A DNA stretch of 64,000 bases, from positions 62,001-126,000 of the forward strand of contig NZ_JAQGLB010000016.1 in the NCBI RefSeq assembly GCF_027853965.1. The letters run 5' to 3'. Shown piece after piece: positions 15,720-27,231 of the stretch. This DNA is from Saccharopolyspora indica. Its GTDB lineage: Bacteria > Actinomycetota > Actinomycetes > Mycobacteriales > Pseudonocardiaceae. The position numbers and the translations under genes were made by a program. A model generated the notes under the pieces. That model did not search any database. It saw only the letters and a list, made by a program, of their open reading frames with translations, and was not told the origin of the DNA. Each line of letters opens with the position of its first letter. Positions within the stretch are counted from its first letter, which is position 1.

Positions 15720-17477
15720 TTAGAGAGCGTCCGGCGGGATCCACACGGAGTGATCCTCGGAAGGCTGGTTCGGCGGCGGGATCGTCCCGCCCGCCAGCGC
15801 CGCCACGCGGTTGCCGCCGCCGCGCTTCGCCTGGTACATCGCGGCGTCCGCGCGGGCCAGCACCTGCGCCGCCGACTCCTGCGGGCGCATCGCGACGACG
15901 CCGATCGACAGCGTCACGCCGTGGATGTGCTCGGCAGGCAGCCGGTCCACCGCTTCGACCGCGCGCTGCAGGGCGGCCTCGGCCGCGCCCAGCGTCGCGC
16001 CCGGCAGCAGCACGACGAACTCGTCGCCGCCGTAGCGCGCGACGAAGTCGTCGGTGCGCAGCGTGTCGCGCAAGGTCAGCGCGACGATGCGCAGCACGTC
16101 GTCGCCCTCCGCGTGCGAGCAGCGGTCGTTGACGCCCTTGAACCCGTCGAGGTCGACCAGCGCCACCGTCAGCGGGTCGGCGTCGGGCTCGTTGAGCAGC
16201 GCTTCCAGCCGGTCGTCGAGGGCTCGCCGGTTGGACAGGCCGGTCAGCGGGTCCTGCAGGGCCTGCCGGGTGATCGCGTCGTGCTTGTGGCTGAGCCTGG
16301 AGTGCTCCAGCCGGGTGACCAGAGTGGACAGCCGCGCCTGGCGCATGGTCCACAGCTCGGTCTCCAGCTCCAGCGCGTACTCGCGCAGCGCTTCGTGGAT
16401 GTCGGCGCTGTCCAGGTCCGTCAGGTGCGCGTACTCGCGGGCCAGCGAGATGCGCAGCGTCGGCTCGGAGGTGTCGGTGTCCAGGTCGGCCCTGGTCTCG
16501 GAGAGCACCTGCACGGCCTGGTCGCCGCGGTCGGCGCGGGTGAGGCAGCGGGAGAGGGCGATCGCGACGATGATCTTCTCCCGCGGGTGGATCGCGCGGT
16601 CCAGGTCGCGCAGCACCTCCAGCCGCTCGATGTGCTCGGCGTGCGGCTGGGCGAGCGCGTGCGCGGCGCCGAGCACCGGCATCTGCTCGGCGGCGGGGCG
16701 GTCGGAGACGCGGGGGAACAGCGACTCGCGCCACGGGCCCTCGACGGCCACGGCGATGGCCGATGCGGTGGCGAAGCGGGCGGCGGCCTCCTCGTCCTGC
16801 CCGATGCGCTCCAGCCGCAGTCCCCAGCCGAGCAGCATCCGGCACCGGTTGATCATGTGCACCGCGATCTCGTGCGGGCCGCCGCTCTCGCGGATCCGCT
16901 GGTGGGCGCGGGCCATCACCTCGTCGGCCATCTCGTAGACGCCGAGCTGGGTGAGCACCAGGCCGATGTCGATCAGCGCGGTGGCCAGCAGCCGCTCCCA
17001 GGAGCGGCGGCCGAGGGTGCGGTCGGGGACGAGCTCCTCGTCGAGCATCGCCAGTCCGTAGGCGATCTCGGTCAGCGCGGTGTCCTCGCTGCCGCCCAGC
17101 AGCGCGCGGCGGCCGCGGAGGGCGCGCGCGTCGGCTTGCAGCACGTCCAGGCCGTGCCGGCGGGAGTGCAGGAGGAGTTCGTCGAGCAGCGGGTCGGCGC
17201 TGTCCACCAGGCCCGGCGTGGCCAGCCGCATCGAAGCGCAGTGCCTCAGCAGCTGGGCGACGATCCTGGGTTCACCGCGGCGCTGAGCCTCGGCGAGCAG
17301 GTTGTCGGCCTCGCGGATGGTGCTGCGCTGGCCGGCCGGGTCGCTGTGCTGGCCGACCGCGTTCAGTTCACGTGCGCGTCCCACCAACCACGCGTCGGAC
17401 ACCTCGCTCAGCGTGGTCACCGGGTCTTTGGGCACGGTGGTCGTGTCGTCGCGCAGCGGCGCACACCCCCTGTTCAC
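15720..17477 (-). CDS. GGDEF-domain protein, probable diguanylate cyclase
   Basis: 585-residue cytoplasmic protein. The first 400 or so residues are alpha-helical and repeat-like (TPR-style), without membrane segments. The last 165 form a GGDEF domain: DPLTGLSNRRALDDRLE, the intact active-site YGGDEF, and an RxxD product-inhibition site (RTDD) five residues before it. The protein should therefore make cyclic di-GMP and be feedback-inhibited, unless the N-terminal sensor holds it off. The GTG at 17477 follows GGAGG. A longer reading frame to 17651 would run through the tRNA-Gln gene and is rejected. Confidence 0.87.
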   Translation of the reverse strand: MNRGCAPLRDDTTTVPKDPVTTLSEVSDAWLVGRARELNAVGQHSDPAGQRSTIREADNLLAEAQRRGEPRIVAQLLRHCASMRLATPGLVDSADPLLDELLLHSRRHGLDVLQADARALRGRRALLGGSEDTALTEIAYGLAMLDEELVPDRTLGRRSWERLLATALIDIGLVLTQLGVYEMADEVMARAHQRIRESGGPHEIAVHMINRCRMLLGWGLRLERIGQDEEAAARFATASAIAVAVEGPWRESLFPRVSDRPAAEQMPVLGAAHALAQPHAEHIERLEVLRDLDRAIHPREKIIVAIALSRCLTRADRGDQAVQVLSETRADLDTDTSEPTLRISLAREYAHLTDLDSADIHEALREYALELETELWTMRQARLSTLVTRLEHSRLSHKHDAITRQALQDPLTGLSNRRALDDRLEALLNEPDADPLTVALVDLDGFKGVNDRCSHAEGDDVLRIVALTLRDTLRTDDFVARYGGDEFVVLLPGATLGAAEAALQRAVEAVDRLPAEHIHGVTLSIGVVAMRPQESAAQVLARADAAMYQAKRGGGNRVAALAGGTIPPPNQPSEDHSVWIPPDAL

Positions 17478-17536
17478 CTCGCCTCCCGGCTGGTGCGCCT
17501 CGCCGCGCGCCGCGTCGAGTCCGGGAGGACCGCTCG

Positions 17537-17607
17537 CTCCGCCGCCAGGATTCGAACCTGGACCATCGGAACCAAAATCCGAGGTGCTGCCTTTACACCA
17601 CGGCGGA
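17537..17607 (-). tRNA. tRNA-Gln (anticodon UUG)
   Basis: On the minus strand the 71-nt sequence folds as a cloverleaf: acceptor TCCGCCG/CGGCGGA, anticodon stem TCGGA/TCCGA with loop TTTTGGT (anticodon TTG), and T arm CCAGG-TTCGAAT-CCTGG. The 3' CCA is not encoded. The same tRNA lies at this point of the syntenic block in mycobacteria. It sits 60 bp upstream of the GGDEF start on the same strand. Confidence 0.96.
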
Positions 17608-18025
17608 TCGGGCGTCGTCGCCCCTCGGTGCCGGCTTGTGACGCCCGGCACCGCTGCCCGAGCTTACCGGCCCGGGGCGACAGGCGGTGGTGCCCGGCCG
17701 ACATCGTGACATGGCGGTCGGGGCGGGAGGGCGTCGGGCTCGCCGAGCCGCGGGGTCCGGGGCGGTTTCGCACGTAGGTGGGACGTGATCCGCGGGGGCG
17801 GGGTTGCGTTCCCGATCAGTCTGTTCGGGTGAACGGGGGCGAACCGGACACGCCCGGACGGGCAAGACACGCCGCGAATTTGCCGCGCGGGGGTGACGAT
17901 TCGGCATCGAAGAACTTACGCTAGCGTAGGTTACGGTCCCGTAGGGTGGAGGTGTTGCGGGGCCGTGCAGCCCGGCGCCGATTCGCAGTTTTCCCACCTC
18001 CTCAACGCCATTCGAGGTATTGAGC
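17608..18025. other. 418-bp intergenic region between tRNA-Gln and the desaturase
   Basis: No gene is recognised. It should hold the tRNA promoter (minus) and the desaturase promoter (plus). Two tandem palindromic sites near 17917-17943 are described separately. Confidence 0.6.
17917..17943. promoter_or_regulatory. Tandem palindromic operator candidates before the desaturase
   Basis: The perfect 12-bp palindrome TACGCTAGCGTA (17917-17928) is followed after 3 bp by the near palindrome TACGGTCCCGTA (17932-17943), 83 bp before the desaturase ATG. TetR-type regulators of fatty-acid genes bind sites of this form. The TetR gene just downstream of the desaturase is the obvious candidate ligand. Confidence 0.6.
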
Positions 18026-18988
18026 ATGACCGCAGCAACCGAGGGTGTTGCTCCTCCGAAGGCCGAATCCGGGCCCAAACCGCTGACGACGGGGCCCCAG
18101 TCCGCTGGGCGTGCGTCCCTCGTGTACGCGTTCCTCCTGATTCCGATGGCCGCGCTGATCGCCTCCGTCCCGGTGCTCTGGGGCTGGGGGATCGGACCGG
18201 TCGACATCGCGCTGGCCGTGGCCTTCTGGATGATCAGTGGCCTCGGTGTCACGGTCGGCTTCCACCGCTACTTCACGCACGGGTCGTTCAAGGCCAACCG
18301 CGGTGTGAAGATCGCACTGGCGATCGCCGGGATGATGGCGGTGCAGGGCCCGGTCATCACCTGGGTCGCCGACCACCGCAGGCACCACGCCTTCTCCGAC
18401 CGCGAGGGCGACCCGCACTCGCCGTGGCTGTTCGGCACCTCGGCGGTGGCGCTGACCAAGGGCTTCTGGCACTCCCACATGGGCTGGATGTTCAAGCGGG
18501 AGATGACCAACGAGGACCGGTTCGCCCCGGACCTGCTCAAGGACCGCGAGCTCGTCGTGCTCAACAAGCTGTTCCCGGTGTGGACGGCGCTGAGCCTGCT
18601 GCTGCCCGCGCTGCTGGGCGGCCTGATCACCTGGTCCTGGTGGGGCGCGCTGACCGCCTTCTTCTGGGCCGGTCTGGTGCGCGTGTCGTTCCTGCACCAC
18701 ATCACGTGGTCGGTGAACTCGATCTGCCACATGATCGGCGAGCGCCCGTTCAAGAGCCGGGACAAGGCGGCGAACTTCTGGCCGCTGGCGATCCTGTCCT
18801 TCGGCGAGTCCTGGCACAACTCCCACCACGCCGACCCGACCTGCGCCCGGCACGGCGTGCTGCGCGGCCAGCTGGACATCTCGGCGCGGGTGATCTGGTT
18901 CTTCGAGAAGGTCGGCTGGGCCTGGAAGGTCCGCTGGCCCAACGAGAAGCGCCTCGCGCGGATCGCGGTCACCGAGTACAAGGGCTGA
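18026..18988 (+). CDS. Membrane fatty-acyl desaturase (acyl-CoA delta-9 type)
   Basis: 320-residue integral membrane di-iron oxygenase that inserts a double bond into a fatty acyl chain, adjusting membrane fluidity. The three histidine boxes are present: HRYFTH near residue 83, HRRHH near 120 and HNSHH near 270. Hydrophobic segments lie on either side of the first two boxes. ATG 18026 follows GAGGTATTGAGC. A strong hairpin follows the stop, and a TetR gene lies downstream in the same direction. The electron donor gene is not adjacent. Confidence 0.92.
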   Translation: MTAATEGVAPPKAESGPKPLTTGPQSAGRASLVYAFLLIPMAALIASVPVLWGWGIGPVDIALAVAFWMISGLGVTVGFHRYFTHGSFKANRGVKIALAIAGMMAVQGPVITWVADHRRHHAFSDREGDPHSPWLFGTSAVALTKGFWHSHMGWMFKREMTNEDRFAPDLLKDRELVVLNKLFPVWTALSLLLPALLGGLITWSWWGALTAFFWAGLVRVSFLHHITWSVNSICHMIGERPFKSRDKAANFWPLAILSFGESWHNSHHADPTCARHGVLRGQLDISARVIWFFEKVGWAWKVRWPNEKRLARIAVTEYKG

Positions 18989-19000
18989 CCGTCCGCAGCA

Positions 19001-19038
19001 CGTGAGCACTCCGGGTGCCGATGCCCGGAGTGCTCACG
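19001..19038 (+). terminator. Terminator hairpin after the desaturase
   Basis: Perfect 15-bp stem CGTGAGCACTCCGGG/CCCGGAGTGCTCACG (19001-19015, 19024-19038) with an 8-nt loop, 12 bp after the stop. Confidence 0.8.
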
Positions 19039-19145
19039 CGCGTCTGGACCGGAATCGAGAAGTGCCCGTTCGGCGGTTGCCGAGCGGTAATTTTTTCGCG
19101 CGGGTCGGCACACGGCTGTCGGTCTTGCCGCCTAGGGTGGTGCGA

Positions 19146-19814
19146 GTGGTATCACGGCGACGCGGGCGGAATGCGCCCGAACCGGGAGCGCAGCCTTCGG
19201 GGCGCACCGCACGGGTCCGGATGACGGGGAAGGAACGTCGGCAGCAGCTGCTCGACGTGGCCCGCGCGTTGTTCGCGGAGAAGGGCTTCGACGGCACCTC
19301 CATCGAGGAGATCGCGCACCGCGCCGGCGTGTCCAAGCCCGTGGTGTACGAGCACTTCGGCGGGAAGGAAGGCGTGTACGCGGTCGTGGTGGACCGCGAG
19401 ATGCGCAACCTGCTGGACCTGGTCGTCTCCGCCCTGTCGGCGGGCCACCCGCGGGATCTGCTGGAGCAGGCGGCGCGGGCGCTGCTGGACTACATCGACA
19501 ACAACACCGACGGCTTCCGCGTGCTGGTCCGGGACTCGCCGGTGGCCAGCAACAGCGGCACCTTCTCCAGCCTGCTCAACGACATCGCCAGCCAGGTCGA
19601 GCACATCCTCGCGCTGCAGTTCAGCGCCCGCGGCTACGACGCGAAGCTGGCCCCGCTCTACAGCCAGGCGCTGGTGGGCATGGTGGCGCTGACCGGCCAG
19701 TGGTGGCTGGAAGCGCACAAGCCGAAGAAGGAAGAGGTGGCCGCGCACCTGGTCAACCTCGCCTGGAACGGCCTGTCCCACCTGGAGCACAAGCCCCGCC
19801 TGTCCACCAAGTGA
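19146..19814 (+). CDS. TetR-family regulator (Rv1019 counterpart)
   Basis: DNA-binding repressor with an N-terminal helix-turn-helix (AEKGFDGTSIEEIAHRAGVS, then KPVVYEHFGGKEGVY) and an all-helical ligand domain. In mycobacteria a TetR gene occupies the same place between tRNA-Gln/glmU and mfd. The start is uncertain: GTG 19146 (222 residues) lies just after a TAGGGT -10-like box and may be leaderless, while ATG 19221 gives 197 residues and still keeps the whole HTH. It may control the upstream desaturase through the palindromes near 17917. Confidence 0.85.
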   Translation: MVSRRRGRNAPEPGAQPSGRTARVRMTGKERRQQLLDVARALFAEKGFDGTSIEEIAHRAGVSKPVVYEHFGGKEGVYAVVVDREMRNLLDLVVSALSAGHPRDLLEQAARALLDYIDNNTDGFRVLVRDSPVASNSGTFSSLLNDIASQVEHILALQFSARGYDAKLAPLYSQALVGMVALTGQWWLEAHKPKKEEVAAHLVNLAWNGLSHLEHKPRLSTK

Positions 19815-19815
19815 C

Positions 19816-20730
19816 TCACAGGTTGTCGGCGTAGAAGGCGGCGAGCCGGTCGACGGCGGCGTCGACGTGCTCGGGCTCGTCGTACATCTCGTAGTGGCCG
19901 GCGCCCTCGACCACCATGAGGTCGACCGGGTTGGGCGCCCGCTTCCAGAGCTCCATGCCGGATTCGTAGGAGCCGGTGCTGCCGATGCGTCCGGCGAGGA
20001 CGACCTGCAGCGGCTGGGTCAGGAGCTGCTCGACCAGGTGGTACGCGTCGTAGCCGAGGAGCAGCGAGTCGCCGCGCGCGAGGCGGCGGTTCGTCGAGTG
20101 CTCGTTGCGGCCCCGCTCGGTGCGGTAGTACGTGATCGCCTGGGTCGTGTCGACATCGGTCAGCCCGGCCGCGGCGGCGTCTTCCGAGGTGTCGGGCAGC
20201 CAGTTCACGCGGGTCAGCTCACCGGTGCGGGTCTCGTCGATGCGCGCGGCGGCCATGGCGTCGAGCGCCGCCGCCGGGCCGTCCGGCTGGAAGCTGCGGA
20301 ACGACGTGCCCATGTTGCCCGGGACGACCGCGCCGACCGCCTTGATGCGGTGGTCCGTGCGGGCGGTGTGCACCGCGTAGCCGCCGCCGGCGCAGATGCC
20401 GAGGACGCCGATGCGCTCCGGGTCGATGCCGGGGATCGTGCTGAGCTCGTCGATCGCGTAGGAGATGTCCTCGCCGCGGCGGTACGGGTCTTCGAGGTCG
20501 CGGGGCTCGCCGCCGCTCTGCCCCTGGTGGGCCGGGTCGAACACGAGCGCCGCGATTCCGCGGGCGGCGAGGCGGGATGCGTAGTTCGCGCCGATCTGCT
20601 CCTTCACGCTGCTGCCGGGCGTGGAGAGCACGACAGCGCGCAGCGGTGCGGCGCCGTCGATGTCGTCGGGCAGGTGGAGGTCGGCCGCGAGCTCGATCGG
20701 CCCGCGCGGGATCGTGACGTGCTGGAGCAC
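19816..20730 (-). CDS. Alpha/beta hydrolase, dienelactone-hydrolase-like
   Basis: 304-residue probable hydrolase. The nucleophile elbow reads GICAGGGY, so cysteine takes the usual serine place, as in dienelactone hydrolases. The acid/histidine end is visible as VEGAGHYEMY near the C terminus, and DPAHQGQSGG near residue 66 is typical of the superfamily. The GTG at 20730 follows GGAAGG with wide spacing. It is transcribed away from a MarR gene, with a perfect palindrome between them, which suggests MarR repression of the hydrolase. Substrate unknown. Confidence 0.8.
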   Translation of the reverse strand: MLQHVTIPRGPIELAADLHLPDDIDGAAPLRAVVLSTPGSSVKEQIGANYASRLAARGIAALVFDPAHQGQSGGEPRDLEDPYRRGEDISYAIDELSTIPGIDPERIGVLGICAGGGYAVHTARTDHRIKAVGAVVPGNMGTSFRSFQPDGPAAALDAMAAARIDETRTGELTRVNWLPDTSEDAAAAGLTDVDTTQAITYYRTERGRNEHSTNRRLARGDSLLLGYDAYHLVEQLLTQPLQVVLAGRIGSTGSYESGMELWKRAPNPVDLMVVEGAGHYEMYDEPEHVDAAVDRLAAFYADNL

Positions 20731-20790
20731 CTGGCGGCACCTTCCGCGTAAGGTTCGTCCGATAGTCCGAGATGAGCACTAGTACGTTCT

Positions 20791-20802
20791 TGAACTAGTT
20801 CA
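20791..20802. promoter_or_regulatory. MarR operator candidate
   Basis: Perfect 12-bp palindrome TGAACTAGTTCA in the 101-bp gap between the divergent hydrolase and MarR genes, with related ACTAGTACGTTC just left of it. The region is distinctly AT-richer than its surroundings. The position allows control of both promoters. Confidence 0.7.
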
Positions 20803-20831
20803 GAACTGTACCACCTGATGAGGGGGGTCGC

Positions 20832-21248
20832 GTGCCGGTCGACGCCGCCCAGCTGTGGACGATGAACCACCGCCTGCTGACCGTCGTGATGAACGCCTGC
20901 AGCGCCGAACTGGCCGCGCTCGGCCTCGAGACGAAGGAGTTCTTCGTGCTCGCCGAGGTGGCCGCGTCGCCGTACCCGGCCGAGCTCGCGGCGACGCTGA
21001 TGATCCCCAAGGCGAGCATGACGGTCTACGTGCGCAGCCTCGTCGCGAAGGGGTTCGTGCGACGCGAGATCGACGACGCGGACCTGCGGCGGCACCGGCT
21101 CGTGCTGACCGCCGAGGGCGAGGCGGCGCGGGACCGCGCGCTCGTGGCGCTCGCGGCGGAGTTCGACCGCAGGCTGGCCCGGATCGCGCCTCGCGATCGC
21201 ACCGAGCTGCGGAGGATCCTCCTGGCGCTGCTCGAGCCCGCGCAGTAG
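20832..21248 (+). CDS. MarR-family winged-helix regulator
   Basis: 138-residue transcription factor. It has dimerisation helices at both ends and a central winged helix (AELAATLMIPKASMTVYVRS, then LVAKGFVRREIDDADLRRHR) whose wing carries the DxRxxR-type pattern of MarR proteins. The GTG at 20832 follows AGGGGGG. It is divergent from the dienelactone-hydrolase-like gene, with a palindromic operator candidate between. MarR proteins usually repress a neighbour and are released by a small phenolic or oxidising ligand; the ligand here is unknown. Confidence 0.9.
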   Translation: MPVDAAQLWTMNHRLLTVVMNACSAELAALGLETKEFFVLAEVAASPYPAELAATLMIPKASMTVYVRSLVAKGFVRREIDDADLRRHRLVLTAEGEAARDRALVALAAEFDRRLARIAPRDRTELRRILLALLEPAQ

Positions 21249-21383
21249 TTCCCGCGGCGTCGGGTCGCTGGGTCGGTGTCCGGGGCGAGTCGTAGTCTGG
21301 GGTCGTCGCTCCTCCCGGCGTGACGTCTCCGTCCCGGGCAGGGGTGTGTCCGCATTTCGCGATCTCTGCTGCGAGGTAGCTCC

Positions 21384-24977
<3,594 letters not shown>

Positions 24978-24980
24978 CGT

Positions 24981-25066
24981 TCCGTTTCCGCTGTTCAGCA
25001 CCCGTGAGTGGTTTGTGGGGCTATAGCACCCCAAACCACTCACGGGCCTTTACCAGCGGAAACGGA
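24981..25066. repeat. 86-bp nested inverted-repeat element
   Basis: The outer 13-bp arms TCCGTTTCCGCTG/CAGCGGAAACGGA (24981-24993, 25054-25066) enclose an inner 15-bp stem CCCGTGAGTGGTTTG/CAAACCACTCACGGG (25001-25015, 25032-25046) with a small internal loop. It starts 3 bp after the mfd stop, so it can act as a terminator. The nested perfect arms look like a small palindromic repeat rather than a simple hairpin. Confidence 0.85.
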
Positions 25067-25173
25067 GCTCGCTCCGGTGGTGGCCGCTGCGGCGACCGGT
25101 CCTGAGTTGCCGAGATCGGCAGGTGGCGTGACCGTTGATCCGGCTCCGCATCGGTCACGAGGAGGCGCGGATC

Positions 25174-26865
25174 ATGACCAGGAAGGCCTCTGAACCGGAC
25201 AAAGCTCGCCCGGACATCCCGCGGTCGCCGGAAGCCTTCGCCGCCGCGCACCGCACCGATCTGCTGGTCTTCGGCGTCACCGCGGTCATCACGCTGGTCT
25301 TCGTCGGCTGGGGCGTGGTCTCCACCGAGTCGCTGGCCGTGGTGTCCAGCTCGCTGCTGTCCTGGCTGGTGACCAACATCGGCTGGGGCTTCGTGCTCGC
25401 CTCCACCGGCTTCGTGGTGTTCGCGCTGTGGCTGGCGTTCAGCCGCTACGGCGCCATCCCGCTCGGCAAGGACGACGAGGAACCCGAGTTCCGCACCGTG
25501 TCGTGGATCGCGATGATGTTCAGCGCGGGCATGGGCATCGGGCTGATGTTCTTCGGCGTGGCCGAACCGCTGGCGCACTTCGTGGAGCCGCCGCCCGGCA
25601 CCGTCGCGCCGCTCAGCGACGCGGCGGTGGAGACCGCGATGGCCACCTCGCTGTTCCACTGGACGCTGCACCCGTGGGCGATCTACGCGGTGGTCGGCCT
25701 GTCCATCGCCTACTGCAGCTTCCGCCGCGGCCGCAAGCAGCTGATCAGCGCGGTGTTCACGCCGTTGATCGGCAAGCGCGGCGCGGAGGGCCCGATCGGC
25801 AAGCTGATCGACATCCTCGCGCTGTTCGCGACGCTGTTCGGCTCGGCGGCCTCGCTCGGGCTGGGCACCCTGCAGATCCGCAGCGGCATGCAGGCGGCCG
25901 GCTGGATCGGCGCGGTCGGCAACACCGTGCTGGTGCTGATCATCGTGGTGCTGACGGTGTGCTTCATCGCCTCGGCGGTGTCCGGCGTGTCCAAGGGCAT
26001 CCAGTGGCTGTCCAACATCAACATGGTGCTGGCCGCGGTGCTGGCGGTCTTCGTGTTCGTGGTCGGCCCGACGGTGTTCATCCTCGACCTGCTGCCCACC
26101 TCCATCGGCGTCTACCTGCGCGACTTCGGCGAGATGGCCTCGCGATCCGGCGCCACCGGCGGCGCGGCGATGAACGACTGGCTGTCCAGCTGGACGATCT
26201 TCTACTGGGCCTGGTGGATCTCCTGGACGCCGTTCGTCGGCATGTTCATCGCCCGGATCAGCCGCGGCCGCACCATCCGCCAGTTCGTCGGCGGCGTGAT
26301 CCTGGTGCCCAGCGTGGTCAGCCTGGTCTGGTTCGCGATCTTCGGCGGCAGCTCGATCAACGTGCAGCAGCGCGGCACCGACGTCTTCCGCAGCGGCGGC
26401 GAGGAGGCGCAGACCTTCCGGGTGCTGGAGACGCTGCCGCTGTCGACGGTCACCACGATCCTGGTGATGGTGCTGGTCGCGATCTTCTTCGTCTCCGGCG
26501 CGGACGCGGCGTCGGTGGTGATGGGCACCCTGTCCCAACGCGGTTCCATCGAGCCGAAGCGCTGGATCGTGGTCTTCTGGGGCGCCGCGACGGGCGCGGT
26601 GGCCGCGATCATGCTCATCGTGGGCGGCGAGGACGCCCTCAGCGGCATCCAGAACCTGACCTTCCTGGCATCGGCCCCGTTCGCGGTGGTCATGGTCCTC
26701 CTCTGCACAGCGCTCATGAAGGACCTGCGCGAAGACCCGATGATGCAGCGCGAGGAGAAGGGCGCCCAAGTCCTCGAACAAGCCGTCATCGCCGGCACCG
26801 AACGCCACGGCGGCGACTTCCAGCTCGAGGTCGGCCCGGTCGAGGACGACGGCGAGCCCAGGTGA
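25174..26865 (+). CDS. BCCT-family transporter (betaine/carnitine/choline type)
   Basis: 563-residue membrane protein with about 12 hydrophobic segments, probably a Na+- or H+-coupled symporter for compatible solutes such as glycine betaine or choline. The family signature is clear: MMFSAGMGIGLMFFGVAEP near residue 112 and the tryptophan-rich FYWAWWISWTPFVGMFIARI near 344, followed by SRGRTIR. ATG 25174 follows AGGAGG. No choline-oxidation genes are adjacent, so uptake for osmoprotection is more likely than catabolism, but the substrate is not shown. The stop codon lies at the edge of the first of two repeat hairpins. Confidence 0.92.
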   Translation: MTRKASEPDKARPDIPRSPEAFAAAHRTDLLVFGVTAVITLVFVGWGVVSTESLAVVSSSLLSWLVTNIGWGFVLASTGFVVFALWLAFSRYGAIPLGKDDEEPEFRTVSWIAMMFSAGMGIGLMFFGVAEPLAHFVEPPPGTVAPLSDAAVETAMATSLFHWTLHPWAIYAVVGLSIAYCSFRRGRKQLISAVFTPLIGKRGAEGPIGKLIDILALFATLFGSAASLGLGTLQIRSGMQAAGWIGAVGNTVLVLIIVVLTVCFIASAVSGVSKGIQWLSNINMVLAAVLAVFVFVVGPTVFILDLLPTSIGVYLRDFGEMASRSGATGGAAMNDWLSSWTIFYWAWWISWTPFVGMFIARISRGRTIRQFVGGVILVPSVVSLVWFAIFGGSSINVQQRGTDVFRSGGEEAQTFRVLETLPLSTVTTILVMVLVAIFFVSGADAASVVMGTLSQRGSIEPKRWIVVFWGAATGAVAAIMLIVGGEDALSGIQNLTFLASAPFAVVMVLLCTALMKDLREDPMMQREEKGAQVLEQAVIAGTERHGGDFQLEVGPVEDDGEPR

Positions 26866-26906
26866 AGGGCACCTTTCGCCAACACATTTGGTCAAAGGTG
26901 CCCTTC
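26864..26906. repeat. GAAGGGCACC hairpin repeat, copy 1
   Basis: Perfect 13-bp stem GAAGGGCACCTTT/AAAGGTGCCCTTC (26864-26876, 26894-26906) beginning inside the BCCT stop codon; the loop contains CATTTGGTC. It probably serves as a bidirectional terminator. Confidence 0.9.
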
Positions 26907-26970
26907 GCCTCGCCTCGATCGAGAGCCCGCGTCGCTCGGCGGCTCGCGCTCACTCGGGGGAGGGAAGCGT

Positions 26971-27013
26971 GAAGGGCACCTTTCGCCTGCATATTTGGTC
27001 AAAGGTGCCCTTC
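26971..27013. repeat. GAAGGGCACC hairpin repeat, copy 2
   Basis: Same stem (26971-26983, 27001-27013) and almost the same loop as copy 1, 107 bp further on, just past the ferredoxin stop. The two copies form a direct repeat between the convergent BCCT and ferredoxin genes. Confidence 0.9.
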
Positions 27014-27019
27014 GCCTGG

Positions 27020-27214
27020 TCAGGGTTCGGTGGTGATGGCTGCGGCCGGGCATATGGCGGCCGCTTGGTGGACGTCGTCGGCCAGGTGCTCGGGCGGGTT
27101 CGCGTTGAGGAGGACGACCACGCCGTCCTCGTCGCGCTGGTCGAACACGGCCTCGGCGGTCAGCACGCACTGGCCGGATCCGACGCACCGGTCCTGGTCC
27201 ACGGTCACCTTCAT
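27020..27214 (-). CDS. [3Fe-4S]-type ferredoxin, partner of the adjacent P450
   Basis: 64-residue electron carrier. Its cysteines are Cys10, Cys16 (CVGSGQC) and Cys55 (ICPAAAI). The position that would hold the fourth ligand of a [4Fe-4S] cluster is not cysteine, the usual pattern for P450-associated [3Fe-4S] ferredoxins. ATG 27214 is preferred over a start 21 bp upstream because GAGGAGG stands 5 nt before it. It lies 17 bp downstream of the P450 stop on the same strand, so it very likely feeds electrons to that enzyme. Confidence 0.93.
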   Translation of the reverse strand: MKVTVDQDRCVGSGQCVLTAEAVFDQRDEDGVVVLLNANPPEHLADDVHQAAAICPAAAITTEP

Positions 27215-27231
27215 GTCTTCCTCCTCGTTGG

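Noticed and set aside
17478..17651. N-terminal extension of the GGDEF protein
   Set aside because: The extra frame reads straight through the tRNA-Gln gene and yields the residue pattern usual for translated tRNA; GTG 17477 with GGAGG is a better start.
26864..27013. CRISPR array
   Set aside because: There are only two repeat units, they are hairpins with a 64-bp spacer, and a third copy lies 20 kb away; no cas genes are present.
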